Made by a program: the position numbers and the translations under genes
Notes under the pieces: generated by a model
Told to the model about the DNA's origin: nothing
The model's database searches: none
The model's input: only the letters and a program-made list of their open reading frames with translations
Origin: Cyanophora paradoxa
Taxonomy: Eukaryota; Glaucocystophyceae; Cyanophorales; Cyanophoraceae
Direction of reading: 5' to 3'
Assembly (NCBI GenBank): GCA_004431415.1
Contig: QPMI01000615.1
Location: 161,542 to 225,541 of the forward strand
DNA: 64,000 nt
Shown here: positions 10,985 through 23,777 of the stretch, piece by piece
Numbering within the stretch: position 1 is the first letter of the stretch
Layout of the letters: each line of letters opens with the position of its first letter

Positions 10985-13900
10985 TCAACGAGGGCCGGGG
11001 GGCTCCTGATCAGCGAGGCGAGCCGCGAAGGGTCTGTGTGTGCGGGGACGCACCGAGCCTGGGTCGAGGGCGGAGGGGGCGGCCGCGGGCGCCGCCACGT
11101 CCGCGACCGCTAAGGCTCTGGCCGTCGAAGCGGGGGCAGACTCGAGAGGAGCCGCGGGGGCGGGGGCAGGGGCGGGGAGGGGCGGCGGCGGCGGCGAGGG
11201 CGGGAGCGAGGGCGGGGACGGGAGCGAGGGCGGGGGCGGGGCGGGGGCGGGGCGGGGGCAGGGACGGTGGCGGGGGCGGGGCGGGGGCGGATCCGGAGCC
11301 GGGGGCGGGGCCGGGGGCGGGGGAAGGAGCGGCGGCGGGGGACCCTCCAAGCTCGATATTGGAGGGAGCAGGACCGGCCGCCGCGGCATGGTCAGAAGCG
11401 ACGGTGGCCGAGGCGCCAGGCCTGGCTGCGGGCACCGAAGCAGGCCCAAGAGCAGGAGGCCCAAGTGCAGAAGGCGCAGGAGCCTCCTGATCCTTGGCTG
11501 CTGAGGCTCTGGCCGTCGCTGTGGCTGCGGGCGCTGACGCCGGTCGAGCACTGGGGGCCGGGGCGGGGGCAGAGGCGGGGGCGGAGGCGGCCTGGACGCC
11601 ATCGATACTGTAAGGAGCAGGAGCTTGTGTCGCCTCATGGCGAAAATCCGAAGCGGCCACGGCCACGGGGTCACGACGGGCGGCGGCTGCAGGTGCTGAG
11701 CGGGGCCCAGCTGCCGCTGTCCCAGGAGCAGCCGCAGGCAGCGGGACAGATGCTGGCGCTGCGGGGCGGCCTGGCGGCGCAGCAGAGCCACGGCGGGCCG
11801 GCACGACGGCTACGAAGAGAGCCGGCGGTGCGCTGCACGGGCCTCGCCCCGACGAGGGCCCCGCCGCCGGTGGAGCACGTGCCTTGGCTGCAAGTGCAGA
11901 CGCTGCTGCAGCCGCAGTCGCCGCGGGGCTCGCCGCCGGTGCAGAGGCCGCGGCTTTGCTGGGAAGAGTAGGAGCCGAGGCTTCCCCCACGGCTGGAGCA
12001 GGCTCCGGCGCCGCAGGAGCGGTCGCGTTTGCCGCACTGCCGACGCTGGCGGCTGGACGGAGCGGCGGCTCCACCACTGGCGGAGCGAGCCCAGCGGCCG
12101 CGCCGCGGCGGGACCCGCACTGGCCGGCGGCCGGGGCTGAGGCCGCAGCTCCCGCGGTGGGCCCCGCCGTGCGCCCCTGCAGCTGCCCCCGCCGGCAGCG
12201 CGCAGGGCGGGGGCCGCCCCGGCGTGTGCGGCCGCGGAAGCCGCTGGAGCTGCCCCGGGCGGTGGCTCCGCGGCGGCGGCGGCCGTGCTCGGCGAGCTCG
12301 AGCTCGATGCAGAGGCGGCGGAGGCGGCATGCACCGATCGCGAGGAGGTCCCCGCCACCGGCTCGCCCCCCGCACCAGTTTTCCGCTTCTTCACTGCGGG
12401 CCCCGCCGTGCGGCCCGCCTTGCCGGCTGTGTCGCGCGAGCCGGCGGCTGTGGCAGGGGCCGTCGAGCCACCGCGTGGTCCGTAGGGGCCTTCGAAGTCC
12501 CCCAGCTGTGGCGCGCGCTCGGCGTGTTCGGCAAGGATGACAGCGCTGGCGCGGGAGGCGAATCGAAGGCGCACCCCGAGCTCGTCCGCGATGAACGTGA
12601 GCGTGCGGTCGACGGCGGCCGCGTGGTCCTTGCCCCAGGCGGGGTCGTTGTCGCCCACCGGCGGCCGCTGCCCCTCGGGCCCGGCGAAGAGCTTGCGGTA
12701 CCACCCCTCCGACGTGTATTCTGGATGCAGCTTTCGAGTCAGGGGCTGGCACGCGCCACAGCTCGGCTGCCACAGTGCATCATCTAGAAGGGATTTACCA
12801 GCGAGCGGAAAGTGGGTCTCCATTTTGTGCAGCTTTTTTCCGTTGGGGCCGCACCAGGCGATGCTGCATCGGTCTATGAAACGCAGCGCCTCATCCACCG
12901 AACTCAGCGGCGGGGAGATGCGCTGCGGCGTGTCAGCGGGGATCAGGCATGCATTTGAGCGTCTGCCACAGAAGCCGCACGCCTTCTGCTTCTGGAGCTC
13001 CACGGTTGCTAAATAGTGGTCATCCTCTTTGAACACGGAATTCACGATCATCTGCGCGAAAATATTACGTCAAAAGACATCGAAGGTCAAGGCAATAATA
13101 CAAATGTTTAAGTACTGACATTGCAAGGTTTGCAAAGCTCCTTCCAACGCCTCTGGAAATCTGCTGCAGAAATTCAACGGCAAAAAATGAGGGCATAAAT
13201 TAAACGATGTGGTTTTGTTGTCTTGTGATGCTAATACCTATACGGGGGGTTCTTCCCACCGTAGTCTATCAAAACTAAAGCGCTAGTTTTAAGCCGTTTC
13301 TTCAAGATTGCAATTGGCACCACACGAGTAGCAGCCACACGCACCCGCCTGCTTATAATTAGTGGTTTCGTTGACGCTGCTACTTCCGGTGCCCGTGTCT
13401 TTGTCGTTGTCTGCAGCTGCAGCTGCAGCTGTATACATTAATATCCCGGTATGTGTATGCATTAATATTTCCCCTCGCGACCGCTCTCGAGAACAATTAA
13501 ACGTGCATGACGCCGCGCGCCGCGGCGCACCCGCTTCAGCGGTGGTGTGCGCGGTACCCGCTTCATCGCTATCGCCGCCCTCGTTTCTTGGTCCCGAGTC
13601 CTCCTCAGCGTCGCCAGCGCCTGTGGACTTCACCCCCCTTCGCTTCTGGGGCTTCTGGGTATCGCCATTGCGCAGGAGAACGTTGTGAGCCTTTCGCGGG
13701 ATGCCCCAGGTCGAATTCAGGGTGGAGCACGAACCGCTGGCCCCCCACCCATTTTGGAGAGAAATTGGCGGACGGCTCGGGAGGCCCATCTTTTATCCCT
13801 GACCCTGGGGACCTGCAGCTTTCCATTGTGTGCGTGCAGCTCTCTGAAGAACTCCTCGTCTTCGTAGTCTGCTCACAATATTAATTGCTTTGAGAGCGCT

Positions 13901-15935
13901 GTGAATTCGCGGATGCTTGAAGCGACCGCGAGGCGAAAGCGAACCCGCGATCGGATAGTTCATGTCGCGGCTGGTGAGCTCAGAGGCGCCCCCCTGCTCC
14001 GAGTCGAGCTGCATGCAGACGATGATGAAGCGGTCACGAAGCCGCGCCGCGTCCTTCGTTCCCAGACGTTGTTTGTGAGCCAGAAGCATGGATGCGCGAA
14101 AGGATCGAAGAAACGAATTGACTGTGAAGCACCTCGAGGGAAGCAGAGACGGGGGGCGTCTTGAAATCCATGCCTCTCCAGGCGAAGAAGCCCGGGAGCC
14201 CGTCCTTGTCGATCCGTATCCCCTTGAGGCCGGATGTGTCGGCGGCTGTACCGAAGGGGCGCCGTTATACATAAACAACACGAAATTGAATTTAGAGACG
14301 GGTTCAATTGCAAGGTGTCCGGCTACTGCTGCGTGCATACCTCCTGCGCCACGTGCATCTTCGCGATCTGCCTCGCCCCCGCGGGCATCGGTCTCCTCGA
14401 CTTCCTCCTCTTCTTCTTCCCCTTCCGCGAGCTGTTCCTCCTCCTCTTCCTCCTCCTCGGCGCCGCCGGTCAATTTCCGATCCCGCTTGAGCTTTTTGCG
14501 CTGAAGAAAGGTCTCAAAATGTGCGCATGGCAAAAGGTCCGAGTCCCGGCGTGCACAGCCGCGGCGGGCGCACGACTGCGAGGGTCTGGTAGGCCCCCCG
14601 GTCTTTGAGGAACTGGCGGACCGCAGCGCGGCGGGCTTTATTGGCTGCGTCAGTGCCGGCCGCCCCGAGCTCACGCGCGACGTAGCCCTCCAGCTCGCCC
14701 GCCTGCACGTCGGCGTAGAACTGCTGCTCCGCGTACTCTGGTGCGTTTGCAGCTCGTTACGGTCAGATACACAAATGCGTGTACATGAAAGTACGGGCGC
14801 ATGGCGCACCGGAGCGGGGGAAGTTCAGTTGGGCGTCGGGGATGCGGTCCCGCGGGGGAATGCCGTCGTGCTCGTCCAGCCACTGGCAGCAGATGATCGC
14901 CCGGTCGCGGCAACGGGCCGCTTCCTGAGGTCATGATCATGATCATGGTTAACGTTGTGCACGTGGAAAAGAGGCGCGCGGGCACAACAAGCGCAATCAC
15001 TAGACCGGACCCCGGGCCTCTGAAATGGCGGACCTCAGGATCGCTGGCCCATGCCGTGGAGAAGAACCTGGCGCGCCCGCGCCAGCTGAACTTTCCGAAC
15101 CAGTCGCGCCCGTTGCTGCAGCGGTAGACGCCGTGGAAGCCCGACTCGCCGACTCCGCGACCGTGGCGGCCGCGGGGCCCGTCGTCCCGGTCGACGTCCC
15201 CGCGGTCGGATCCATCCGCCGGATCCGGATCCGAGTCCGAGCTCGAGCTCGAGCTCGAGGGCTCGTCCTCTTCGAGCTCGCCATCGATGTCGTCTTCTTC
15301 ATCCGTGCTTCTATAGCTGGAGGCACGCGCACGCTGGGCGCGAGTGGCAGTGAGATCCTTCAACGCACGGCCCGGGCGGCCATGATCATGACTCGCGATC
15401 GATATCGCTGTGCACCTTGCCATTGCTCGTATTTGCCCGCCGTCGGCGCTTGTACGGACGTCGGCTCGATCTTACGATGACCCCGCGATCCCTGAGGAAG
15501 CGCCGGACGGCATCGCGCTGCTCCTCCAGAGAGCCGGCCCCCTCCGCGTACTCCGCCAGCTTCCCCTCCTGCAGGTCGACGAAGAACACCTCGCCGTCGT
15601 AATCTTTGCGGGGTGAATCAAACGAAAGGGAGTTGATACGAATCGTGCGCGCTGCGTACCTTCGCGGGGGAAGCTGAGCTTGGAATCGGGGATGCGCTTT
15701 CCTGGCCAGTTTGTACTTTGGTCCAGCCACTGGCAGGTGAGAATGAAGCGGTCTCGCGTGCGAAGCGCATCCTGCAAGGGGTTGTAAGCGAAAGGTTGTC
15801 ATTATCAGCAAAACACGCGAATTTGCCTCTCTGTCGTGCACAGTGGGGCAGGTGAACTGCTCTTTGCGCCACGTGAAATAGCCACGGAATCCGCCGTCTG
15901 TGCAAGAGATTCCGGGGGTCGATACCCGTGCACAG
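10985..15935 (-). CDS. AP2-like modular protein with three tandem modules and a long Ala/Pro-rich tail
   Basis: Three copies of the module follow each other on the minus strand. Module 1: GGFRGYFTWRKEQFTCP (about 15845-15900), RDRFILTCQWLDQS (about 15665-15775), DYDGEVFFVDLQEG (15390-15605). Module 2: GFHGVYRCSNGRDWFGKFSW (about 15050-15145), RDRAIICCQWLDEHD (about 14825-14930), QFYADVQAGELEGYV (about 14500-14740). Module 3: GLKGIRIDKDGLPGFFAWRG (about 14150-14230), RDRFIIVCMQLD (about 13960-14060), FFRELHAHNGKLQ (about 13690-13870). Then come an acidic linker with KPQKRRG, RRWKELCKPCNV (about 13123-13165) and an exon from 13051 with MIVNSVFKEDDHYLATV, SVDEALRFIDRC, EYTSEGWYRKLF, GQRPPVGDNDP and a basic KKRK stretch. 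The tail to about 11010 is low-complexity Ala/Pro, with a frame change. Likely nuclear; AP2 membership is tentative. It is the intact relative of the gene at 719-8731. Confidence 0.55.
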
Positions 15936-16029
15936 CGCTTCGAGTCCTCCAGTTCCTGATCACACGTATAAGATCAGCATGCCATGATCACGATGATCAC
16001 GAGTCCATGACCATCAGCACGACGTATAA

Positions 16030-16145
16030 AATTAAAATTGGAGGGGGGGGGGGGGGGGGAGGGGAGGGGAGGGAGGGAGGAGTTGGGGGGGAGGGAGGAG
16101 GGGGGGAGGGGAGGGGGGGAGGGGGGGGGGGGGGGCGGGGCGGGG
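16030..16145. repeat. G-rich low-complexity tract
   Basis: About 110 bp of almost only G and A on the plus strand (runs of up to 14 G, then GGGGAGGGGAGGG). It is a strong candidate for G-quadruplex structure, and a place where assembly length is unreliable. Confidence 0.8.
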
Positions 16146-17364
16146 GCGCACCGGCCGCGGTCGGGCTGCACCTGCGCATGCAGCTGCCGGCCTCAAACTC
16201 GCGGAGGGAAGACGTCGGCAGGAACGGTGCGGGACGCTACTCGGTGCTCCCGCGGCCGACAGCGAGCCCCGGGCGGCTGGCTCCGGGTCTAGGGCAGAGC
16301 ATGTATATGCATCCAGATGCGCCTCATCCATGGCCATCGCCAGCATAGATCAGGCCCTGGCCCGCGCGACCTGAGTCAGTACCAGCGCTGGCGCCCAACG
16401 CCTCTATAGCTAGGCTACGCCTCTGACCAGGCCTTTCTAATAGATATAGGCGCTAGGCTGCGCCGCCGCGCGCTGGCCATATGCATGGCACGTATACGGG
16501 GCACGGACCACGGCGCGGGGGCCGGCCGCCGCATGCGCAGTCGGCGCGAGCCAGCGCGAGCCCGCACCCCGGGGCCGGGGGCCTGGCGCCTGCCAGGCTG
16601 GGCCCGGGAAGTCGATGTCATACCTCGGTGCTGAGCCCCGCGGCGCCGGCCGCGGCCGCGGCCGCGCCGGCGCGCGCCGCGCGGCCCGGCGCCGCCCCGC
16701 GTGTCCCCTCAGGGGCATCAATATGGATCTCTCACCTTCAGCTTGCAGTTGATCCCGCGCGTGGCGCAGCGCCGCGCCGCCAGCTGCAGCACCGGTGCCG
16801 CGGCCGGGGCGTCTCGGCGGACAGGGCCGGCCGCAGGCCGAGTCGGCTCCGTTGCTCACGGCGCCGACCGCTGCCGATCGGCTCGGCCAGCGCTGGTCCA
16901 ATCAGATCGGTGCGACCTTACGCAGAGGCGCGGTTGCGGACCTTGAGCTTGAATGTGCGTTGGCGAGTCAATGCCGACTGCTAGCCTTGATATGTGTCGA
17001 TCGGACGACAGCCTGACCGGCTGGAAGACGTCGACGCGTGGTGGCTTGTGGCTTCGAATCAATGGTGTACCCGGCCGACAACGATCCAGGTCGATCCTGA
17101 TCCCCGCCGATCCAGCCGGCAGCCGGTAGCATTTCTACAGTCTAGCTAACAGAAGCACCAACCTCGCTGTGGCGAATACGTGTGCAGGTTCTTCTCGACA
17201 TTTAGTTGCGCGCCTCCAGTACTAGTGCGACTGGACCGTCAGAACAGGCTCGAACCTCTCCAGCTCCAGTAAGCCTGCCCAGCTGCAGCCCGGACACGGT
17301 GGACACCCCAGATCAGCTCTAGATCTGAGCGTAACCCGCGCCGATCGTTGTCTGGGCGCCCAGC
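16146..17364. other. Intergenic region upstream of the BAH gene
   Basis: No gene recognised. It is GC-rich with short palindromes (CATATGCATGG, GCGGCCGCGGCCGC), and no module exon or domain is seen on either strand. Confidence 0.4.
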
Positions 17365-19095
17365 ATGTCAGACTCTGAGAGCAGCGGGTCATCGAGTGGC
17401 GTGGACGCGGGGCGCGAGCTCGATGACGGCGAGTACGAGGTGACCGACATGCAGGAGGACACCGACTGGGAGCGCGGCGACGAGACGGAGCTAAAGGTGC
17501 TCGCACGTGAAGGCGCTCGCGCGTGAAGGCGGACCGCTCTAAATCTGCTTTTCTCCTGACGCGAGCGGCGCAGCGGTTCTGGCGCAAGCTGCGCTTCCGG
17601 TCCGAAGGCAAGACGCTGACGATCTTCGCGCCGCCGGCGGGCGCAAGGAAGACGCGGGTGAACGCCGGGGAGGCGGATGATCATGATCTGAAAGATCACG
17701 CGCACGGCTCGTTCGTCCTGCTGAGAACGGACGGCCCGCGGCCGTGGGTCGCCCGCGTCTCGGCGATCATGACTTCAACGAGGCACAAGGAGGGGCGCGG
17801 CAAGTTAAAAAACGACGGCCGCGATCCGGTAAAGATCGGCATCGAATGGTTCTGGTTCCGAGAAGTGCGTTCCCTTGAGCGGACATGGGCGCCGGAGCCG
17901 CATGTGAGCGTCGCCGGGGGCGGCGCAGGATCTGTTCGGCGAAGCGGGCATGAAGCGGGACGGGGTGGATGAGAACAAGGCGTGGACGAACACGCGCGAG
18001 GTGCCGCCGCAGCGGCACGGCCTGCCGAAGTCCCAGGAGCTCTTCTTCGGGCTCGTGCAGCAGCGCTGCGGGGCGGTCGCCCCGTTTGGAGACACGCAGT
18101 CGGCTTTCACCGTGGACGGCCTCGCCACCGTCGTCTCGCCGGACGACTGGCCGCGCGTCGGCGAGCTCGGCGTGCGCCCCCGCGCGGCCGCCGCGCGCGG
18201 CCCTCCGCATCCGCGCCCGCCCCCCCGACGGGCGCCGGCAGGTGGAGAAGGGCAAGGCGTTCTTCTGCTCGCTGGCGGTGGTGCAGCCGGTGCCGGCGAT
18301 CAAGCGGAGCGAGAGGGAGAAGGTGTGGCGCTTCGCGCCGCTCCCCCGAGCTCTCCGGGGCGCCATCCGGCGCGCGGGCGCCCGGCGGCCGCGCGGCGAA
18401 TGAACAAGCGCCGCGCCGGGCGCGGCGGCAGCTCGGCGGCGGCCCCGCGGAGGACAAGGACGATGAGGAGCAGCGCAAGTGCGCCGGCCGCGGCCGCCCG
18501 GCCCCGCCCCGCCCGCCGCGAGCCGGGGCGCCTGAGGAGGCGCGCTGGCGGGCAGGGTAGAGGCGTTCTCGAGGCAGCTCGCGGGGGGCGGTGCGGGGGC
18601 GGCGGTGGTGGCGGCGCTGGAGGCGCTGAGGCAGGGCAGGGCGGGCCGCGGGGCCCCTTCGGGGTGCTCGTGGGCGCCCTGAAGGACGCCGCCGGCGCCG
18701 TCGCCTCGGCGGCGCGCGAGGAGGCGAGCCTGGGGCCCGGCGAGGCCGGCGCCGCGCAGGAGGTGCGCGCCTTCGCCGAGCAGCTGGCGGCGTGCTCGAA
18801 CGCCGAGGTCAGGGGCGGCTTCGCGCTCGTCGCCGCCGGCTGGGCCATCAAGCCCCAGCCGCGCCCGCCGCGCGTCCCGACGCCGGCGGAGCAAAGGGCC
18901 GCCGATTTGATCGCAAAATTGGTCGGGGCTACGCTGGGGGCGGGGGCGGGGCGCGGGGGCGCGCCGGGGAGCTCCGGCTCCTCCTCCGACTCCGACTCGA
19001 GCGCCGGGTCGAGCTCCAGCGCCGCCGGCGCCTCCGCGGCGGACTCCGCCGACGACTCGCCCGCCCCGCCCCCTGCCCGCCGCCCCCGCCGATAG
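17365..19095 (+). CDS. BAH-domain protein, acidic N-terminus and Ser-rich C-terminus (about 7 exons)
   Basis: Exons read from the sequence: 17365-17496, 17574-17864, 17929-18171, 18242-18322, 18432 to about 18477, then from 18554 with a probable further intron before a last exon ending at TAG 19093-19095. Introns run GTGCTC/GTGCGT/GTGCGC to GCAG and all junctions keep frame. The N-terminus MSDSESSGSSSGVDAG is acidic. Residues about 70-220 look like a bromo-adjacent homology domain: GSFVLLRTDG.RPWVARVSAIM, then IGIEWFWFRE, then ELFFGLVQQRCGAVAPFG. That matches the BAH pattern of V.V..D...W.ARI, V.V.WFYR.E and ELF.S. BAH domains mediate protein or nucleosome contacts in chromatin, so a nuclear chromatin role is inferred. 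The C-terminus ends in an SGSSSDSDSSAGSSSS tract. It converges on the Tudor-SN gene, 380 bp apart. Confidence 0.7.
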
Positions 19096-19475
19096 CCCCG
19101 CGCTCCCCGCTACTTCTCTCGTTCCGAATCTTCCGATCCCGCGCTGAAGCTTTTAAGCTATCATAGTATACGTATGGCTGCGCGTATGGTATGTTGGATG
19201 TGAATACATTTTCATCTAAATCTAGATCTGATATTAATCCAAGTACTGCATGCGCAGCTTTAGCTCCAAGCTAAGCAGCCGCAGCCCCCGGCGTGTGTTG
19301 TGCGTGCGCTTCGATCATAGCTTCTGAAATCACGTGCACGAGCACTTGCCGAGTAGGGCTTGTGGCACACCATGCGCGCATGCGAGGTCCCTCTTACTTA
19401 TCTTGGGGGTTCACTGCGGGGGATCCGGATCCGGGGGGGGGGACTGGGGGCGGGAGGGCGCGGGGCGCGTGGGGA
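19096..19475. other. Convergent intergenic gap
   Basis: 380 bp between the stop codons of the BAH gene (+) and the Tudor-SN gene (-). It must contain both 3' ends. No clear polyadenylation signal is seen; an AT-rich stretch at about 19150-19240 is the likely place. Confidence 0.5.
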
Positions 19476-22400
19476 TTACTTGCGGCCGGCGGGGGCGCGG
19501 CCGGCGGGGCCGGCGCGGCCACCGCGGGGGGCGCCGCGGCCCATGCCGGGGCGGTCCTCGTCGTCGCTGCCGATGTCGCCGTACTGCCACATGTTCGCCT
19601 GCCGGGGCGCCCCCGGGCTCAGGGCGGGGCGGGGGCGGGGCGCGCGAAGGCGGGGGGCGGGGGCGGACGCGGGTGCGCTTGGCCTCGTCCTCCTGCTCGC
19701 GGAGGGCGTCGAGGAGCTCCTTGGGCATGGGGGGCGTCTCCCGCGAGGGCCGCTGCACGCGCGCCAGCCCCTGCCGGATCAGCGTCGCGTTGATGTCGAT
19801 CCCCTGCGCCCCGCCCCGCCCCGCCCGTCAGCGCCGAGGGGGCGGGGGCGGGTGGGGCCGGGGGCGGGGGACCTTGGCCTCGTCGAGGAGGACGGCGTAG
19901 GCGAGGCGCTTGCCCTCGCGGTGCACGACGCGCGCCTTGAGGCGGCGCTCCCACACGAGGCCCTTCAGCACCTCTGCCGCGTCCGCGCCGTAGTCCTCGT
20001 CCACCGCCGGCGCCCGCACCCCCGCCAGCACGCACTCGAACGCTGCCCCCGCGCCCCGTCGCCGGCCTGCCGCGCGGCGCGGCGGGGCGGGGCGGGGCGG
20101 GGCCGCACCCTGCGGGGCGACGGCGGCGAGCTGGGCGTCCAGGGCGCGCACGCGGTCCGCGGGCACGACGTCCGTCTGCGGGCGCGGGGGCGGGCGGCTC
20201 AGCGGGCCGGCCGGCGGGGGCGGGGGCGGGGAGGGGGTCGGGGCGCGCGTTGCCGTAGTCGACGAAGGTGACGCGGTAGCGGCGGGAGTCGCCGTCCTTG
20301 AGGGCCTTGTCGACGCGGGCGCGGTACCACTGGTCGTCCGCGCTGAACTTGGCGGCGACCACCTCACCCTCCCGGAAGGCCGAGGCGGCGTCCAGGGGCG
20401 AGGGCGCCGGGGCCGCCCGCACCGCCAGCGCCGCCAGCTGCTGCTCGATCCACTTGATGGACGAGTCGGCGGGGCGCAGGAAGAGGCGCCCGCCGTCCAC
20501 CACGTCGGCGACCTCCACCTGCAGCTCCTCCGCGGGGCCCGAGCCGTTGCCGGCCGGCTCCTCCGCCGCCGCCGACTCCTCCTCCTGCGGCAGCGTCCAC
20601 AGCTGCCGGCCCCGCGCCGTCGGCACGAGCGGGAGCGCGCGCGCGGCGGGAGGGCGGGGGCACCCGCTTGCGGTCGCGGCGGGCGGCCTCCTGCGCGCGG
20701 GCGAACTCGGAGCGCTCGACGCGGGCGCGGGTGTCGACCTGCGCGGGGCCGGCGGTCAGGCGGGGTGCGCGGGCGCGAACGCGAGGGCAGGGGCGGGGGT
20801 GCGGGCCTTGGCGAGGCCCTCCTCGAGGAGGGCGACGGCGACGTTCTTCTTGGCGACGCTCATGGAGCCGATGAAGGAGCCGAGGCGGTCCTGCCCCTCG
20901 ATCTCGATCTCCGCGTCGTGCTGCATCGCCAGCTGCCGCGAGAACGCCAGCGCCTCGTCCGCGAACGGCTCGCTCTTCGACGACCCGTCCCGGCGCCCGA
21001 CGGCGGGGCAGCGGATGCCCCCGAGGATGAACGAGATGAAGCAGGTCTCGGCCGGGACGTAGAGCTTGAAGCGGTGCCCGTTGGTCACGTACTGCACCAC
21101 GGCGCGCAGCGTGCCCTTGCGCTGCAGGAACGGCAGCATCTGCTTGGCGCGCTCGCGCGACTCGGGGCTGCTCAGGTCGTTCACGTGGTGCGTCGGGGGC
21201 GCCCCGGGCTTGTGCATCCCCTTCTGCGCCCGGATCGCGCTGCGCGGGGGCGTCGGAACGCGGCGCCGGCCTCGCCCCGCCTCGCGCGCTGGCCGCGCAC
21301 TTGTTCTCGGCGGCGAGGAGGGCCTCGTAGTGGACGGAGCGGTCCTCGTCGGTCGGGCGCCGCTTCTGGAGGCGCCCCAGGCCGGCCTCGAGCAGCGCCT
21401 CCCCCACGTTCTTGCCCCCCTCCAGCGTCACCGTCGCGCACGCCAGCTCGATCGGCTGCTCCCGCTCCCCCGACGCCGGGATCGTTCGCATGTACTCCGT
21501 CACCACGTGCACCTTCTTGCCTGCCGCCCCCGCCCCTCGGCCGACGGCGGCGGGGGCGCGGGCGGCCCGGCCGCGGGGGCGCACCGATGAGGGCGGAGCG
21601 GAGGAACTCCTTGGCCTCCCAGCCGTAGGGCTCGTCCTTCATGTCCTTGCGGCCGGTGATGCGCGGGGCGCGGATGTCGGCGAGCGTCACCCGCTTCTCC
21701 GCCGAGCCGTCCAGCACCACGATCGTGTCCCCGCTGGCCACCTCCACCACCTGCCCGCCCCGCTCGCCCACGGGGCCCCGCGGCGCCGCGCGGCGCGGAG
21801 CGGCGCGCCTTGCCCGTGAAGTCGCGGATGGAGGAGGGGACGGCGGCGGCGGCGCCGGCGCCCGGGCGCGGCTGGGGCGCCGACGGCGCGACGAACTCCT
21901 TCCAGAGGCGCAGCTTCTTGTCCTTGGCGCTCCTGCGGCGGCCTCAGCCGGGGCGGCCGGCCGGCCGGCGGGCGGGGCGGGGGCCGCACTTCTCGGCGGC
22001 GCGGAGGGTGTCCACGTTGGGCAGCAGCTTGGCCGACCACTCGACGACCTGCGGGCCGCGCGGCTCGGGGGAGGGCGGGGGGGCGCGGGCGGGGCGCAGG
22101 CGAGGCGGGCCTTGGCGAGGCCGAGGCCGGCGAGCTCCTCGGCGAGGTTGGCGCCCTCGCCGTACTGCAGCGTCCCGAAGAACTTGTTGTTCTTGTCCGC
22201 CCCTGCGCCCCGCCCCCGCCCCCCGTCAGCGGCAGCCGCGGGGCGGCGCGGCGCGGCGGCGGGGCGCGCCGTGGAGGTTGATGCCGACGTCGCGGTGGAG
22301 GACGCGGGCCTCGGTGAAGGCCTGCCGCCGCCCCCTCGGGCCCCGCCCGGGCCGGGGCGGGCGGGGCGCGGGGCGGGGCGGACCTTGGCCTCGTTGGCGA

Positions 22401-23777
22401 AGGGCAGGGCGACGCGGACCTCGCCGGCGCGCCCCGGCTGCTCCGGCGCCAGCTCGGCGCCCTGCGCGGCGGTGAGCGTGCGGGGCGCGGCGGCGCGGGG
22501 AGGGCGCGGGGCGCGCCTCCGTGCCCGGGTCGCCGGGGAGCTTGAAGGTCGGGGCCTGGATGCCGGCCAGGTGGACGGTGACCTGCCCGAGGCCGTGAGG
22601 GGCCGAAGGCGCGGCGGAGAGGGCGCCGGGGGGCGGGCGGGCCATGTGGAAGGAAGGCAGGAGGAGCGCCCGCAGGGTCGAGCCGTCGCGGACCTGCTCG
22701 ATGACCGCTGCGGCGGCGGCGGGCTCGGGGGCGCCCCGAGAAAGGAAAGGAAAGGAGAGGAAAGGAAGGGGGCGGCACCGTGCAGGCGGCGGCCCTTGAG
22801 CTCGTCGAGGAGCGAGTGGGCGTCGTAGTCGTCGTAGTGGACGTCGCGGACGGAGGAGAGCGAGTCGGCGTCCTTGTTCCACAGGCCGCGCTTCTCCTGC
22901 TCCGCCATCTGCTCCGCCTTGACCAGCTCCTCGTAGTCGGGGCTCGCGCTGACCTCCGGGCCCTGCCGCATGCGCTGGACCTTGCACCAGCCGTTCTCGA
23001 CGACCGCCTGGTTGATGTTCTCGCCGCTCTCCGGCGTGATCGTCTGCGCGTTGCCCTCCGGCAGCAGCCAGACGGTCGCGAAGTCGCGCCCGTTGCGCGA
23101 GTAGTCGATGCGGAAGTAGATCGGCTTGCCGATCACCTGCGCGGCGCCGCGCGTCAGACGCGGAGGCATGAGCATCGGAGGAGACCGCGGCCGACCTTGC
23201 GACGGAGGAACTCGCGGCTGGCCCAGGCGTACGGCTGCGAGGACCGGACACGGGGTCGCGTGAGCGCCACCCGCGCGGAGCGCTTGCAGGCGCTAGCGCG
23301 CGAATGACGAGGCACCTCATCACGCCGATCGCGGTTGCCGATGCGAGGGGCCATCAGCGAGGCGAGGTTGATTTGCCTGAATGGAACGCGCCGCGTCACA
23401 GCAGAACGGCAAGCGGGCAGGGTCCCCGCGGTCGAGCCGCCACGCTCGCATTAGCATCGTCAAAGAAGAACCGAACGCACCGCTCGGGAGCCGGGGCGAG
23501 GCCGCTGGCGCCACCGAGACTGTCGAATGGAAAGGAAGACCAGTGTCAGTACGGCGGCGCCGATGGGAGGCCTGCGAGCGCTGCGAACGGTGCACGGGAG
23601 ATGCTCACCCCATGACGAGCATGGTGTCGCCGGAGAGAACGGCCTGCAGTGTGGTCAGCCGCGCGCCTCCAACGTCCGTGTCGTCCCGCGCGGGCGACGC
23701 GACGCCGGACGCTTCTTGTCGGACCCACTCGGACGGGAGCTCACCTTCACGATGCCACGGCCGCGGTTGTTCGCCAT
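19476..23777 (-). CDS. Tudor-staphylococcal nuclease (Tudor-SN, p100-like), many exons
   Basis: Start codon at 23777 (MANNRGRGIVK), stop TAA at 19478-19476. First exons: 23745-23777, 23609-23643 (AVLSGDTMLVMG), 23316-23376 (INLASLMAPRIG), 23196-23234 (PYAWASREFLRRK), 22779-23136 (IGKPIYFRIDYS, GENINQAVVENGW). They join in frame. Further SNase-like repeats follow: EQVRDGSTLRALLLPSFHM near 22660-22710; VEVASGDTIVVLDGSAEKRV near 21690-21760; MHKPGAPPTHHVNDLS with CFISFILGGIRCP near 21000-21217. A Tudor domain follows (AAKFSADDQWYRARVDKAL, VTFVDYGNA, about 20240-20370), then a split C-terminal SNase segment (GLVWERRLKARVVHREGKRL), ending MWQYGDIGSDDE. This is the standard SN1-4, Tudor, SN5 order. 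The family binds RNA and acts in RNA processing, stress granules and small-RNA decay in the cytoplasm and nucleus. Introns of 45-100 bp are mostly GC-rich. Confidence 0.92.

Noticed and set aside
11010-12773. 587-codon Ala/Pro ORF as an independent gene
   Set aside because: Low complexity, and it overlaps the 413-codon frame that carries the conserved C-terminal motifs of the modular gene. At most it is the tail of that gene after a frame change or intron.
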